This document shows positions 45,801-56,122 of a DNA stretch of 64,000 nt, in pieces. The notes below the pieces were generated by a model. The model was not told the origin of the DNA, made no database searches, and was given only the letters and a program-made list of their open reading frames with translations. The translations under genes were made by a program, and so were the position numbers. This DNA is from Piromyces finnis (lineage: Eukaryota > Neocallimastigomycota > Neocallimastigomycetes > Neocallimastigales > Neocallimastigaceae). Positions within the stretch are counted from its first letter, which is position 1. Each line of letters begins with the position of its first letter. Where the stretch lies: the NCBI GenBank assembly GCA_002104945.1, contig MCFH01000026.1, positions 248,001-312,000 on the forward strand. Direction: 5' to 3'.

Positions 45801-47383
45801 AAAGCAGTTGAAGTAAATTCTTTGGAAAGATCATCTGTAGAAACATTAGGATCGTTGAATTTTGCTGAAAGTATTTGGAATTTATTATGACTGAGAATAG
45901 ATTCCTTTTCCTCAATACATTTTAATCTATTCCATTTCAGAATTTTCTTAGGAACGTTAAAGTCATTAGAAAAATCTTCCATAGGAATAATTTTACCATT
46001 AATAAGAAGTGGCTTATGGTCTGATACAGGATAAAAATTATTTATAAATGATCCTGAGTGAATAAGATCTTTCATCTTCGAATTGATAAGAGCATGGTCA
46101 ATGTCGGAAGATTGTTCACCTCGAGTCCAAGAGATAGTAGACCCTCTAAGCGGAAGAATTTCCCAATCTCCTAATCCATTAGTTGATAACCAGTTGGATA
46201 ATTTTACTTTAGACATATTAAAATCACCAACAAGAATCGATGGATGGGATGAATGAGTTTGTAACCACAAGCGAACTTCTAACTTTGCATGATCAACATA
46301 GATGTTGTGATGACTATGAGGCATATAAACATTTCCAATCGAGCATTTGAATCTATTCCAGAGACTAAAAGTATAAATAGAAATAATATACTTTCCAGAG
46401 AAGTTTTCAAGTGAGGCTTGACACGAATTGTGAAAACCTAAATATAAACCTCTCATTCCCGGAACTGATTCGTCAGCTTTCTTGAAAAAGTGTCTATAGT
46501 TTCGCAAAGTAACACGACAAGGATAATCTGTATTCGATCCAGAACCATTACCAGTTTCTTGGAAACATAAGAATAATGGTTTGAAAATAGCTGTGAAATA
46601 GCTAATACTATCTCTCTTTTCATGATTCCACCCATTGGTGTTCCAACTAAGACAAAAAGAAAAGTTATCAGGCTTGTTGGATGAGGAAGAATCGTTGCTA
46701 TTATTATTATTATTAAAGCCATCGTTATTAATGGATGATGCATCAGAGGAATAAGTAGAACTATTACTAGATGGCTGTGAAACTGAAGAACTATCAACTA
46801 TTGAACTGTTATCAGAGTTGATAGAACTATTAGAATTAATTGTTGAATGTTGAGATTGAAATTGTGTTTGCTGTAGATCTGGAATATTTTCATGATGGGA
46901 AACTTGTTGAAGATCCTGTTGAAGATCTCGTTGAAGATCGGATTGTTGATGAGATTGTTGAACTGATTGTTGAACTGATTGTTGAAATGATTGTTGAATA
47001 GAATGTTGATGTTTATTAGAAACTAAAATTTTACGTTTGAGAGTGGAAAAAGTGTATTTGTGATTCCTTCTACTACGAGCTGAAAAGGAAATTGAGGTAA
47101 CTGAAAGTTTCTTCTTTAACATGTGTAAGATTTTAATACAATCTTTTGATGAACCATGAACCTTGACTAAGAAAAAGTGATCATTGAAAGTTTGAAAATA
47201 TTTAACACTAATAACTGAATTAAATTTATCTTCTAGAATAACCTCGAGTTTTTCCCATAGCATATTTACTGACCATGATCGAATACCACGGATAAAGAAG
47301 GAGCGAATATCATCTAAGGGGATACCATAAGACCGGGTACCACGTCTGATATAATTCTTATCTTTAATATAAAGGACTGACAT
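42857..47383 (-). CDS. LINE retrotransposase, single ORF, intact (1508 codons)
   Basis: Residues 1-120: conserved domain, predicted mixed alpha/beta and possibly RRM-like, followed by a basic stretch (RSRRNHKYTFSTLKRK), probably the RNA-binding part. 125-165: Gln-rich repeat. 165-240: Ser/Asn-rich linker. 242-463: APE endonuclease (SWNTNGWN 246-253, FQE 274-276, GDFN 386-389, SDH 454-456). About 700-1000: RT (YKASGPDGIP, LDLRKAYDSV, GVRQGCPLSP 931-940, FADD 971-974). About 1283-1298: finger C-x2-C-x6-H-x4-C. Then an Asn/Ser repeat tract and a conserved C-terminus. The protein should nick target DNA and prime reverse transcription there. Nothing in the sequence suggests it is dead. Confidence 0.95.
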   Translation of the reverse strand: MSVLYIKDKNYIRRGTRSYGIPLDDIRSFFIRGIRSWSVNMLWEKLEVILEDKFNSVISVKYFQTFNDHFFLVKVHGSSKDCIKILHMLKKKLSVTSISFSARSRRNHKYTFSTLKRKILVSNKHQHSIQQSFQQSVQQSVQQSHQQSDLQRDLQQDLQQVSHHENIPDLQQTQFQSQHSTINSNSSINSDNSSIVDSSSVSQPSSNSSTYSSDASSINNDGFNNNNNSNDSSSSNKPDNFSFCLSWNTNGWNHEKRDSISYFTAIFKPLFLCFQETGNGSGSNTDYPCRVTLRNYRHFFKKADESVPGMRGLYLGFHNSCQASLENFSGKYIISIYTFSLWNRFKCSIGNVYMPHSHHNIYVDHAKLEVRLWLQTHSSHPSILVGDFNMSKVKLSNWLSTNGLGDWEILPLRGSTISWTRGEQSSDIDHALINSKMKDLIHSGSFINNFYPVSDHKPLLINGKIIPMEDFSNDFNVPKKILKWNRLKCIEEKESILSHNKFQILSAKFNDPNVSTDDLSKEFTSTAFSIADELSITSANNVIKSSFHISQQIFNLQKIKMKLYKRFKKERIYDIDEFIKRIKIYRKLIDYIHKRCNEFRKQEYLHWIKTGCEYMKSHNPKKAWKWIKKTAKIGKDSFFIAQPIKNKNGELVVATEEQLDVWHDHFENLASDPSGVSLDLEHWYEEPTNKRFSLPMLDEWDINQDISIDEVKSAILSTPNYKASGPDGIPIEFYKALIPSSNDSNNATDNNSSGNTTSDNDAYGLNFILKLYNRIWDGDFPNSWNESSIVSIPKKGDLTDCDNYRGISLINNGIKLISKIVTTRISEYGLKNNFIRPEQFGFRKKEESISLFISIQEICRRRQLDNKETYLAFLDLRKAYDSVPIGNILHKLDCLGIRGKSLQFIKNLYLTSKANVKLDGQFSKSFDVKKGVRQGCPLSPILFNLFINDIFKECEDLGVSLGDTRCCGGLFADDIVICAPTRGCLKKMLRRVNEWALYNEMEFGIQKCSTMVIRPESIENQNKRDPTFYLAGQPIPTTDCYTYLGVPFDKNLSLKPVIKALNNKVLKGLFSVSKFLRNPNIPIPFKKLVLNSQVISRVSYFAPLLGSNKARSRIAQKHVNKGIRWVAGVHKAVSFISLYSISKDLNIPPLSAKCALAQVRCFNKWKNSNCIISHLVNYIPKFRKYTWCKSSRTLDKKLKKHGDVKAVKNFYWKDLKGNSIKAQYYDDNKFIETKDFIKLCYEYPEFAYGFYWLLKARNGYKLDARVAKAAKFVDPVCPNYCPCCKCGDQSIKHWLLDCPTFRDIRIKHYDSIVQLLNFFSQRNSNSPINNNEIDNISRDSNNINSNSNNSNNNNSNSNNSNNNNSSNRNNNISNDNNSEDNNSNLDSNLVNDSNSSNNPVNINVYDYSSVCSKIFKFLLGGRSFNNINYNSREWKELCKRQIQSGTNEGTPFLTVTAELLTKIMPFAIGQQWSMFKRFEATSKSVNAEETVRQARRASATNGDHNFVP

Positions 47384-48028
47384 GATAATAAATTCTAATT
47401 AAAAAATATTGAATATAAAATAAATACTAATAAAAATTACAAATATAACGTATATGGAAAAAAATCTGTCTCTCTCTCTCTTCTTAAAAGTACTGGATAG
47501 TACAAAAATTGTTACGATGCTTTGTTTAAAGTTTCTTATTTTTTGAATTCTAGTTGTAAATTTTCTTTAAAAATTCTAGTTTTGGTTTGTTGTTAGTAAA
47601 TTCGATTCGCTTTTTGACACTAAACTTGTTTGACTTTACTTTTCATTAAATATTTAAATTGGTAAAAAATTTGAATCAAGAATGTCGACACCAGAAAGCT
47701 TGTGAATAGTATTTTTACATGATGTAGAGTGAATCAGTCTCTTACAAGAAACAATACAACAATAGCTACATGAATATAAAAGTACAATGCAAATGCTAAA
47801 GTTGACTACATTGGATTCTTACAAGAGAAGAGTAGTACTACATGTATACATGAATAAAAGAAAAAATACAGCAACAAAATGTATTATTCTTCTAATTAAA
47901 TACTATACAAACTTACCTGAAAAATCAAACATTCACTTATTCATCAAATACTTAAATTTGATGAATAAAATGTTTTTTAATCGCTCAGTACCATGAGCTT
48001 AGTCCTAATAATTTTCCCTTGAAGACTA

Positions 48029-48224
48029 ACCAAGCATCCATTGCGCAATGCTTGGATTTAATTCTTTCTACTCTCTCAGTACCATGAGCATGAGTAGACC
48101 CCCTTGAGAAATTACATTTATTAAATAAATGAAGGCACATTCCTAAGAGGGCACCAAGCATCCATTGCGCAATACTTGGATTTAATTCTTTCTACTCTCT
48201 CAGTACCATGAGCATGAGTAGACC

Positions 48225-48227
<3 letters not shown>
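48029..48227 (-). repeat. Tandem 5'-UTR monomers of LINE copy 5
   Basis: ACCAAGCATCCATTGCGC at 48029 and 48153, a 124-bp period; the second unit is cut off after about 75 bp by a poly(A) boundary at 48228. Same dyad as in copy 3. Confidence 0.8.
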
Positions 48228-48262
<35 letters not shown>

Positions 48263-48420
48263 GGCATCAAATATTTTAAACTTTATTATTAATTTAATTA
48301 AAATTATAATACATGTAATAAAAAATTAAGTAGACCCCCTTGAGAAACTACATTTATTAAATAAATGAAGGCACGTTCCCAAGAGGGCTTCATCAGCATT
48401 GACGCTTTCCCAAGAGGGTA
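48228..48420 (-). repeat. Scrambled LINE scraps beside tRNA-Leu
   Basis: From the tRNA side: a CCCTCTTGGG scrap joined to AAGCGTCAATGCTGATGAAG (a piece of the LINE C-terminal codons), a partial 5'-UTR monomer (to about 48330), then a roughly 70-bp LINE 3' end (48329-48260) and a 32-nt A tail (48228-48259). Confidence 0.85.
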
Positions 48421-48468
48421 ACTGTAAAGCTGTTAAAAAAAAAAAAAAGGTAAAAATTTTAAAAATAT

Positions 48469-48549
48469 TGACTAAGGTGGGATTCGAACCCACGCCACAT
48501 GTGTGACCAGGGCCTAAACCTGACGCGTTAACCTCTCCGCCACTTAGCC
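48469..48549 (-). tRNA. tRNA-Leu (TAG)
   Basis: 81 nt on the minus strand, no intron. Acceptor GGCTAAG/CTTAGTC with discriminator A; D arm TGGCGGAGAGGTTAACGC; anticodon stem TCAGG/CCTGG with loop TTTAGGC (anticodon TAG); long variable arm typical of leucine tRNAs; T arm GTGGG/CCCAC with TTCGAAT. T-runs downstream (about 48463 and a 14-T run near 48436-48449) serve as Pol III terminators. Confidence 0.93.
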
Positions 48550-48885
48550 AATTATATTTATATTCTTGAAGAGTCAATAATATAAAATTATTATTTTTGG
48601 ATATTTACCAATTAGATACCATACATCCTTAAAATAAAAAACTTTAAATCCATTACTCTACTTAAACAATACACACAAATTAAAAATTAAAAAATCATAA
48701 ATTATTGTTTAATAAAATTTTATTAAATAAAAAAATTTAGTATGTATAATACAAGATATGAAATAGTCTATGATATATATAAACAAGATTTATTCTTTTC
48801 ATTAAATAAGTAACTATATATAACTTATTATGGAAATAGAATCGAAATAAAATTAAAAAATGTTAAAAATAGTAATTCATTGAAT
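48550..48885. other. Spacer between tRNA-Leu and the RRM gene
   Basis: AT-rich, about 335 bp. It holds the 5' flank of tRNA-Leu and the 3' UTR of the RRM gene. No LTR end of the TGATA type is seen here, unlike at the other two tRNAs. Confidence 0.5.
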
Positions 48886-49895
48886 TTAGTTTTCGGCGGC
48901 AACGGCAATAGCTTCGGTGTTTTCAACAGCGTTTTCAATGTTGGCAGCTTCTTCCTTGGTGAAGTTAAGAGCGACCTTTAAGCTAATGGCTCTACCATCA
49001 ATGATCTTGTTGGAGCATTCAACAAGGATCTTCTTTTGTTCTTCTTCATTTTCGACTTCAATGAAACCGAAACCCTTGCTCTTACCACCCTTGTAACGAG
49101 CAACGTGGACCTTGGAGACTTCGTAATCCTTGAAAGCTTCCTTAAGCTTTTCATCATCAGTCTTGTATGGTAAGTTAGCGACATAGATAGTAGTCTTAGA
49201 TGGTTCACCACCTTCACGTGGCTTACGTTGTCTGTATCTCTTTTGCTTTCTGAAACGAGACTTGTTCTTGGAAGAACCTTCAGTGTTGCTTTCGCTACCA
49301 CTGCTTTCGTTCTTACCTTCTTCGTTAGAAGAACTTTCATCAGCACTAGCTTCAGATTCCTTCTTGTCCTTGTTAGTACTCTTTCTACGACGGACACTGT
49401 TGTTGCTACGACGACCCTTACCTCTTAAGTTACGCTTGCTTCTTCTCTTGGCAATTTCAGCCTTTTCCTTAGCAAGTTCAACCTTTAATGGTCTTGATTG
49501 GAATTCCTTCTTGTCGTATTGTTCAACACACTTCTTAGCTTCTTCTTCATCATCGAAGACAATGAAACCGTAACCAACGGAAACGTCCTTGCGCTTGTTA
49601 ATGAAGGCATCAACACTATTATTATATAAAAAATTTATTAATAATCAATATTACAATTTACCTTCATTTTTTAATTTTTTAATACTTACAACTTTAAGTC
49701 CTTGAAGAATTCCTTTAATTGTTCATCAGTAACCTTGTAATCAATGTTACCAACGAAAACCTTAATGTTTTGACCGTCAGAACTGACAGTGTTAGTTTCT
49801 TCTCCTTCAACAACTGGAGTTTCAACTGGGGTTTCAACTGGAGTTTCAGTAGCAGCAACAACTTCAGCAGTAGCAGTAGCAGTAGTTTCAGCCAT
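48886..49895 (-). CDS. Two-RRM RNA-binding protein (Sbp1/nucleolin-like), two exons
   Basis: Exon 1 is 49895-49690, exon 2 is 49615-48886; the 74-bp intron has GTAAGT and AATAATAG ends, and the join reads KDLKFVDAFIN in frame. Total 311 residues. The Thr/Val/Glu-rich N-terminus (1-42) is followed by RRM1 (RNP2 KVFVGNID, RNP1 VGYGFIVF), a basic then Ser/Glu-rich linker (KRRSKRNLRGKGRR...), RRM2 (TIYVANLPY, SKGFGFIEV), and a short acidic tail. The layout recalls yeast Sbp1 and nucleolin-type proteins, suggesting a role in mRNA or rRNA metabolism. Codon use is much more GC-rich and regular than in neighbouring genes, as expected for a highly expressed gene. The exact orthologue is not certain. 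Confidence 0.88.
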
Positions 49896-52786
49896 TTCTT
49901 TATAATAATAACAAATGAAATAAATAAAATATTATGTTAATTACTTGTACCTTTTTTTTATTATTTTTCATTTATTTACATTTAAATTAATTTGTGAATT
50001 ATCTCTTTGTGTTGTTTTCAAAATTGATTTTAAAATTATTGTTCTTCATTTCGTAATTGTTTTTAAACATTCTTTTAATTTTAAACTGTTTTTTTTTTTA
50101 ATAATATTTTTTACAAAATTATTTTTGACTCTGTTTATATCTTTTTTTATTTTTTTTTTTTTTTGATACTAACCTTCTATTTTAGTTTTAATTAAACGGT
50201 TCCCTAAAAACTTTTCAAAGTTTTTTTTTATTCTATTTAGTTTTTTTTATTACAAAAAGAAATAAATTTCTTTTTTTTTTTTCAAATACTTTTCTCTGTA
50301 CTAAATTGGATTAAAAAAAAAAAAAATTGAATCGAAATTTTGTTTTTTTATATGTTTTTTTAACATATAAATAAACAAATATTAAAAAATGATGAATCTT
50401 ATTTTTTTGTACTCTTGGTTTCCAAAAAAATTTCCAAATATATAATTTGCTTAATGCTTTAATATGAATCTATATATTAATAATTAGTATTAATTATATA
50501 TACCACCAGTATATAATCAATATATTTCAATTAAAATAATAGTATTGAATTAAGACTCGAATAATTCAATGTATTTTAATTATATTGGTTAATGTTATAT
50601 TCTGTTTCTTTCTATATGATATAATTGTGTTCTATCTTTAAATAATACAATTACACTATTATATATTATATTAAATAAGCTAAATATGTAATACTTTACT
50701 TTCAATATATATTAATATACCAAATATACAATAAATACCATATATTTGAGTATAATAACATAAAAACAAAAATTTATATAGTTAAATCTCAAAAATGATA
50801 GTTATATTAATATATTAGAATACTAGTATTTTTATATTACTATATATTAAATATTTATAAAATTATTATATAATAAATATATATATTTAATTGTTTTCGT
50901 TTTATTATTTTTAATTAATTTAATTAATATAAATTTATTTTAAAAATTATTGATTTTTGTATGTTACATTATTATCCATCAATATAATAATATATAATAT
51001 TATATATTAATATATTATTTGATATATTTATGTATAATACTTTTGAATAATATATTATTTAAATACTAGAACTTTATAAATTGAATAATATAATTTTTAA
51101 GCCATGATATATTGTAGTACATTGTTATTATATTGATTTATACATTTAATACATTAATTTTAAATAAATAAATAAATATGATGTATGTATTATTTATTTT
51201 AATAATATATTAGATTTTTATATTAAATAACTGAATAAAATATATTAGAAATATATTTAATAAGCATTAAAAAATATTATGTTTTTATTTATTTTTGCAT
51301 TTTTTTACTAATTTTTAGTATGAGCAAGAATGTGATTTAAAAAAGATACTTTTTTTTTTTTTCAACAGAATAGGAAGAAAGTTTTTATTTTTTTCTTATA
51401 TTTTTAACTTTATTAATGTTTCAACTATAGTAATTACAATAAAAGAAAAATAATATAAAAGTTATATGTAATAAATTGATGAAAAAGTAAATGAACAAGC
51501 ATTTACTCTTAATAAAAATAAATAATATTATATTATTTATTTTTATTGATTAATATAATTCAACTAAATAGCATTAGTTTCAAATTTATTATTTATACCG
51601 ATAAATTTCAAAATAAAAAATCAAGGCTTACAAATCCATCGATTTAATATGACTTTGTAATGAATAGAAAATTAAAAATTTTAAATTTTAATATATTACA
51701 ATGATGAATATAAATTTTAATTTCATTAATATAAAAATGTAATATTTATGTATATGTTCTATAGATATCTTAATTATTTTTGTTAATAATAGATCATCTT
51801 TTATTATATTCTTTTTTAACTATTTTTTTTTTGTTTTTATCCTTTATATATTATAGATCATTTGAATAACCCTTTCTTTCTTTTAAGCCAGCCAGAGTTT
51901 CTTTTTTTACCATTCTTAATTGAAACAAATAATAATATTTTTTTAAGCTTGTTCAATACATTGCCTTTGTAGTATGTAAAAACTTTCTATATATGGTATA
52001 AAAATCTAAATTATTAAAAAACAAAAATTTAAAGTTATTAAAATTAATTAATTAATTAAATTTAATAAATTTAATCTACATTTGATAATTATTATAAAAT
52101 TAATTAAAAACCTTTTTTATTAATAAATTGAGAATAAAATAATAATTAAAGTTTTACCTATTTTATTTTAAAAATTTCTACCAAGAATCTTTTTCTTTTC
52201 TTTTTTTTATTTATTTAGATAAATAGTGGTATTGGTATTGATAGTAGTGACTAAAAAAAAAAGTATAATAATTTCTATATTTAATATCAAAGGATTATTT
52301 GAAAAAGAGTATAAATTATACAATATAATTAAAGAATATATAAATTTTATATATGTAAATTTTTGGTAATTTCATAAGCTTTAGTATTCTTAAATTTTTA
52401 GAATATGCTTCAATGACTTAATGATCGTTTCTACCTAAAATAAAGTCTAATTTGTGTATTAGTATTTAATTAAAATAAATTATTTTAATTGATGACTATA
52501 TTAACTTTATTGATTATACTTATAAATACTATTATACTTGTATATTTAATAGTATTTATAATATATTATAAAAATTTTAATTATGATATAAATATGTTTT
52601 ATTCTATTAAATTATATCTTACCATATATTATATTATTATTATTAATATATATCGAGAATTGTTTATGATTTAGCCTAATATGGAAAATTACTAAATCAA
52701 AATTTGGAACTCACCAAAAAAAATAAAAGTGGAATTACATTTATTTATTTCTCTTTGTTTTTATTTATTTATTTATTTATTTTTAG
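49896..52786. other. AT-rich intergenic region
   Basis: About 2.9 kb; the left end contains the RRM gene promoter with T-rich and A-rich runs. No credible gene. Hydrophobic frames here come from base composition. Confidence 0.6.
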
Positions 52787-53014
<228 letters not shown>

Positions 53015-54595
53015 CATTTACTTTTTTAAAAAATAATTACAATAATAATAAGGATAAAGATACATTTAAACAAGCAATCTTTTTCAACTTTAACCCTTTA
53101 ACAATAAATTAGTTACAAGATCTATTAAAAAAAGAGTAATAACTAAATAAATAATAACATATATATTATTTAAATAATATAAATAAATAAATAAATTAAT
53201 AGGAAATAAAAACTGAATAGTAATATATAAATGTTTAATGGTTCAATATCATCCTTGTTTCGTCAAAAAAGCTAAAATTTTAAATTTTTTTAAAAAAAAA
53301 TACGATTGAATAAAGTTTATTAAAATTGACAGGAGAAAATTGTTTATAATTAAAGTTTTTGTATTTTTCTGTTTGTACTTTTTTTATGAAAATGTTGTTA
53401 ATTTCTTTTTAAAAAAAAAAAAAAAATTATTTATTGAAAAGCAATAATTAGTCTGATTTTCATCATAACAAATAAATAGTTGAAAAGAATACTGATTTGA
53501 CATTTACAGGATGATCAAAATACCAAAATAATATTATTAATAATTTAAAGAATTAAACTAAATATATATATTGATAGTAGTTAAAAAAAAGGCTTTAGAC
53601 TTTATTATTGAAAATATTATTAAAATATAAATTAGTATGCATGCATATATTCGAAAAAAAAAAAAGTGACGTTTATTTAACAATAATAAAAAAAGGATTA
53701 TAGAAAAGAAACCATTCTTTTATCAATCTATATAAGAACTTTTTATTAAAATACAAATGTATATAATGAATGTATTTACATAAACAATTAATGTAGTACA
53801 AATGTAATAATAAAATAATATAATTATATATTAGAATATTTATTTATTATATTTATTTATAATCTAATAAATAGTAAATATTGCACATAAAAATAAAATT
53901 GTATCATCCTTTTAAATAAAAATTATTGAATATTCTAAAAACTTCAAAGCCATTTTTTTGTTTATTATATAATAAATAATGAAAATATTATAACATTTTA
54001 AAAAAAAATATAAAATTATATTTGGCGTTGGTAATCAAAATCATTTCATAACAAATTATAAATATAATATAGTTTTATTATTTTAATAATAGTAATTTCT
54101 TTTTTGTGAATTTATTTTTACCATTTTAATAATAATTTATATTTTATGAATTTATAATATTGATTATATAGTTATTCATGTCATTATAGTGTTATCAATT
54201 GAATTGAATTTAAAGAATTAATGTATTAATAAATGTGTTTATTAGAGTATTCATTTTTTTATAATACAAGGTATTATTACATTAGTAATATAATTCGTTA
54301 ATAGATATATAAACGAAAGGAATATTATTGAATTTTATAAAATTAATGATAATAAGAAAAAGACAACAACAAAAAAAAGGCTTCAAGATATAATAATGTT
54401 ATATTTACAGTGGAAAGACTTATTATTTTGTAGGTGCATTTATAAAACAAAAAAAAAAGGAAATTAATTTTATAGAGGATTGTTGAAATAATATTTTAAT
54501 ATTTAAAATATTTTCATTTTTGTATAGTTTTGTATAAATATGTCTTTGCCTGAATTGAATTTTTTTAAAAAAAAAAAAAGATTTACTTTTGAGGA
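53015..54595. other. AT-rich intergenic region downstream of the TBC1D31-like gene
   Basis: No gene seen. The 3' end of the minus-strand gene at 54596 lies at its right edge. Confidence 0.55.
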
Positions 54596-55636
54596 TTATA
54601 TATTTATAAAACTGTAATTACTAAGACTATCATTAATATCAGTAATATTTGGATTTTTAATATTACTCCTAGAGTCATTTTTTTCAACAGTATTTTGATA
54701 TGGATTTTGCTGCTGTTGGACATAGTTATTTATGATTTTATTATTATTATGACCATTATTATTTTGCTTTTTTATTGTTGGAGTACATGAATTCATATCA
54801 CAATGAAAAGAAATATTATTGCAATCCGAATAAACGTGATTAATGCTATTATTATTAATATGTAAATTATTAATATTTAATGAATTATCTTCTTTTATCT
54901 GATAATTTGAAGAAAGATTATCTTCATTAGGTTGCATCATAGTCTGAATATTAGTATTATAATCATTATTATACATATCCATCATTTTATTATGTAGGTT
55001 ATTATTTTGATTATTTAGTAATTCTATATTATTATTGCTATTGATGTTATTATTATTATTGATGTAATTTACTTGATCATTATTATTTCTAAATTCATTA
55101 GAGTTTGGATTAAAAGATGATATATCATTAATATCATTCATATTATCATTTCTTTGATTTTGCGGTTGGGAAAAAGATTGGTTTGGTATTTTATTCTGAA
55201 TTTTATTATAATTTATATTATTTTTTATATTATCTCTTTTTTGTTGTTGGGCTGGTAGCGGTGATTGTATATTATCAAAAATTCTATTATGAGTTGAATT
55301 TGTTGAATGATGATGATAAAGACAATTAATATCATTTTCACTTTTGAAAGGTCTTAAAATACTTCTATAGAAATTTTCTCTATCTTCTCTACTTTGAATA
55401 CTTGATTTTGAATTAATGGATGATTGACTTCCACTAACACTTTTTTTGTACTTTGCATTATTTTTATTAATATTCATTTGATTTTGAACGATGGGATGAG
55501 GATGTGTTTCATATTGTGAAGGGTTCTTTGTATTTTTATATCTACTAGTATTTAAAATTTCATGAACCGATGGTGGATGATAATAAATTGAATTTTGATT
55601 TTCATCTTCATTTTCATTATGTTGCATATAATTTTG

Positions 55637-55692
<56 letters not shown>

Positions 55693-56040
55693 AATTTTGT
55701 TTTTCAAAGTTATCATTTTTATTATATAATGATTTTACATTTCTCCTTTCTCTCATAAATTCATCCGTTAATGAAACATGATTCATCATTTTATTTTGCG
55801 AGTAATCTTGATAAGAAAACTGATTTTCTTTTTGATTTTGATTGATGTCATTATTGCCGTTACTTATAGTAGCATTATTGTTGCCATAGTAATTTATATT
55901 ATTGTAAAAATTAGCATTATTACTATCTAATCCCATATTATTATTAGTATTCATAATATAATTATATGGATTAGGAATTATATTACTATTAATATTTATA
56001 TTTGCTCTATCAAAATTATTAGATATTGTATTATTCATTA

Positions 56041-56122
<82 letters not shown>

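Larger units (their letters stand above)
42591..48227 (-). mobile_element. LINE copy 5, full length, intact ORF
   Basis: 5' UTR with monomers (48227-47384), ORF 47383-42857, 3' UTR 42856-42619, 28-nt A tail (42591-42618). A CT-rich run (GTCTCTCTCTCTC on the plus strand) lies near 47467-47482 in the 5' UTR, as in copies 1 and 3. Confidence 0.93.

Noticed and set aside
48326-48577. Frame of about 83 codons across the LINE scraps
   Set aside because: It crosses the tRNA-Leu gene and transposon fragments; not a gene.
48978-49573. Long antisense frames (Arg/Ser-rich and Leu-rich) over the RRM gene
   Set aside because: They are shadows of the GC-rich exon 2; the RRM frame has both RNP motifs and a clean intron.
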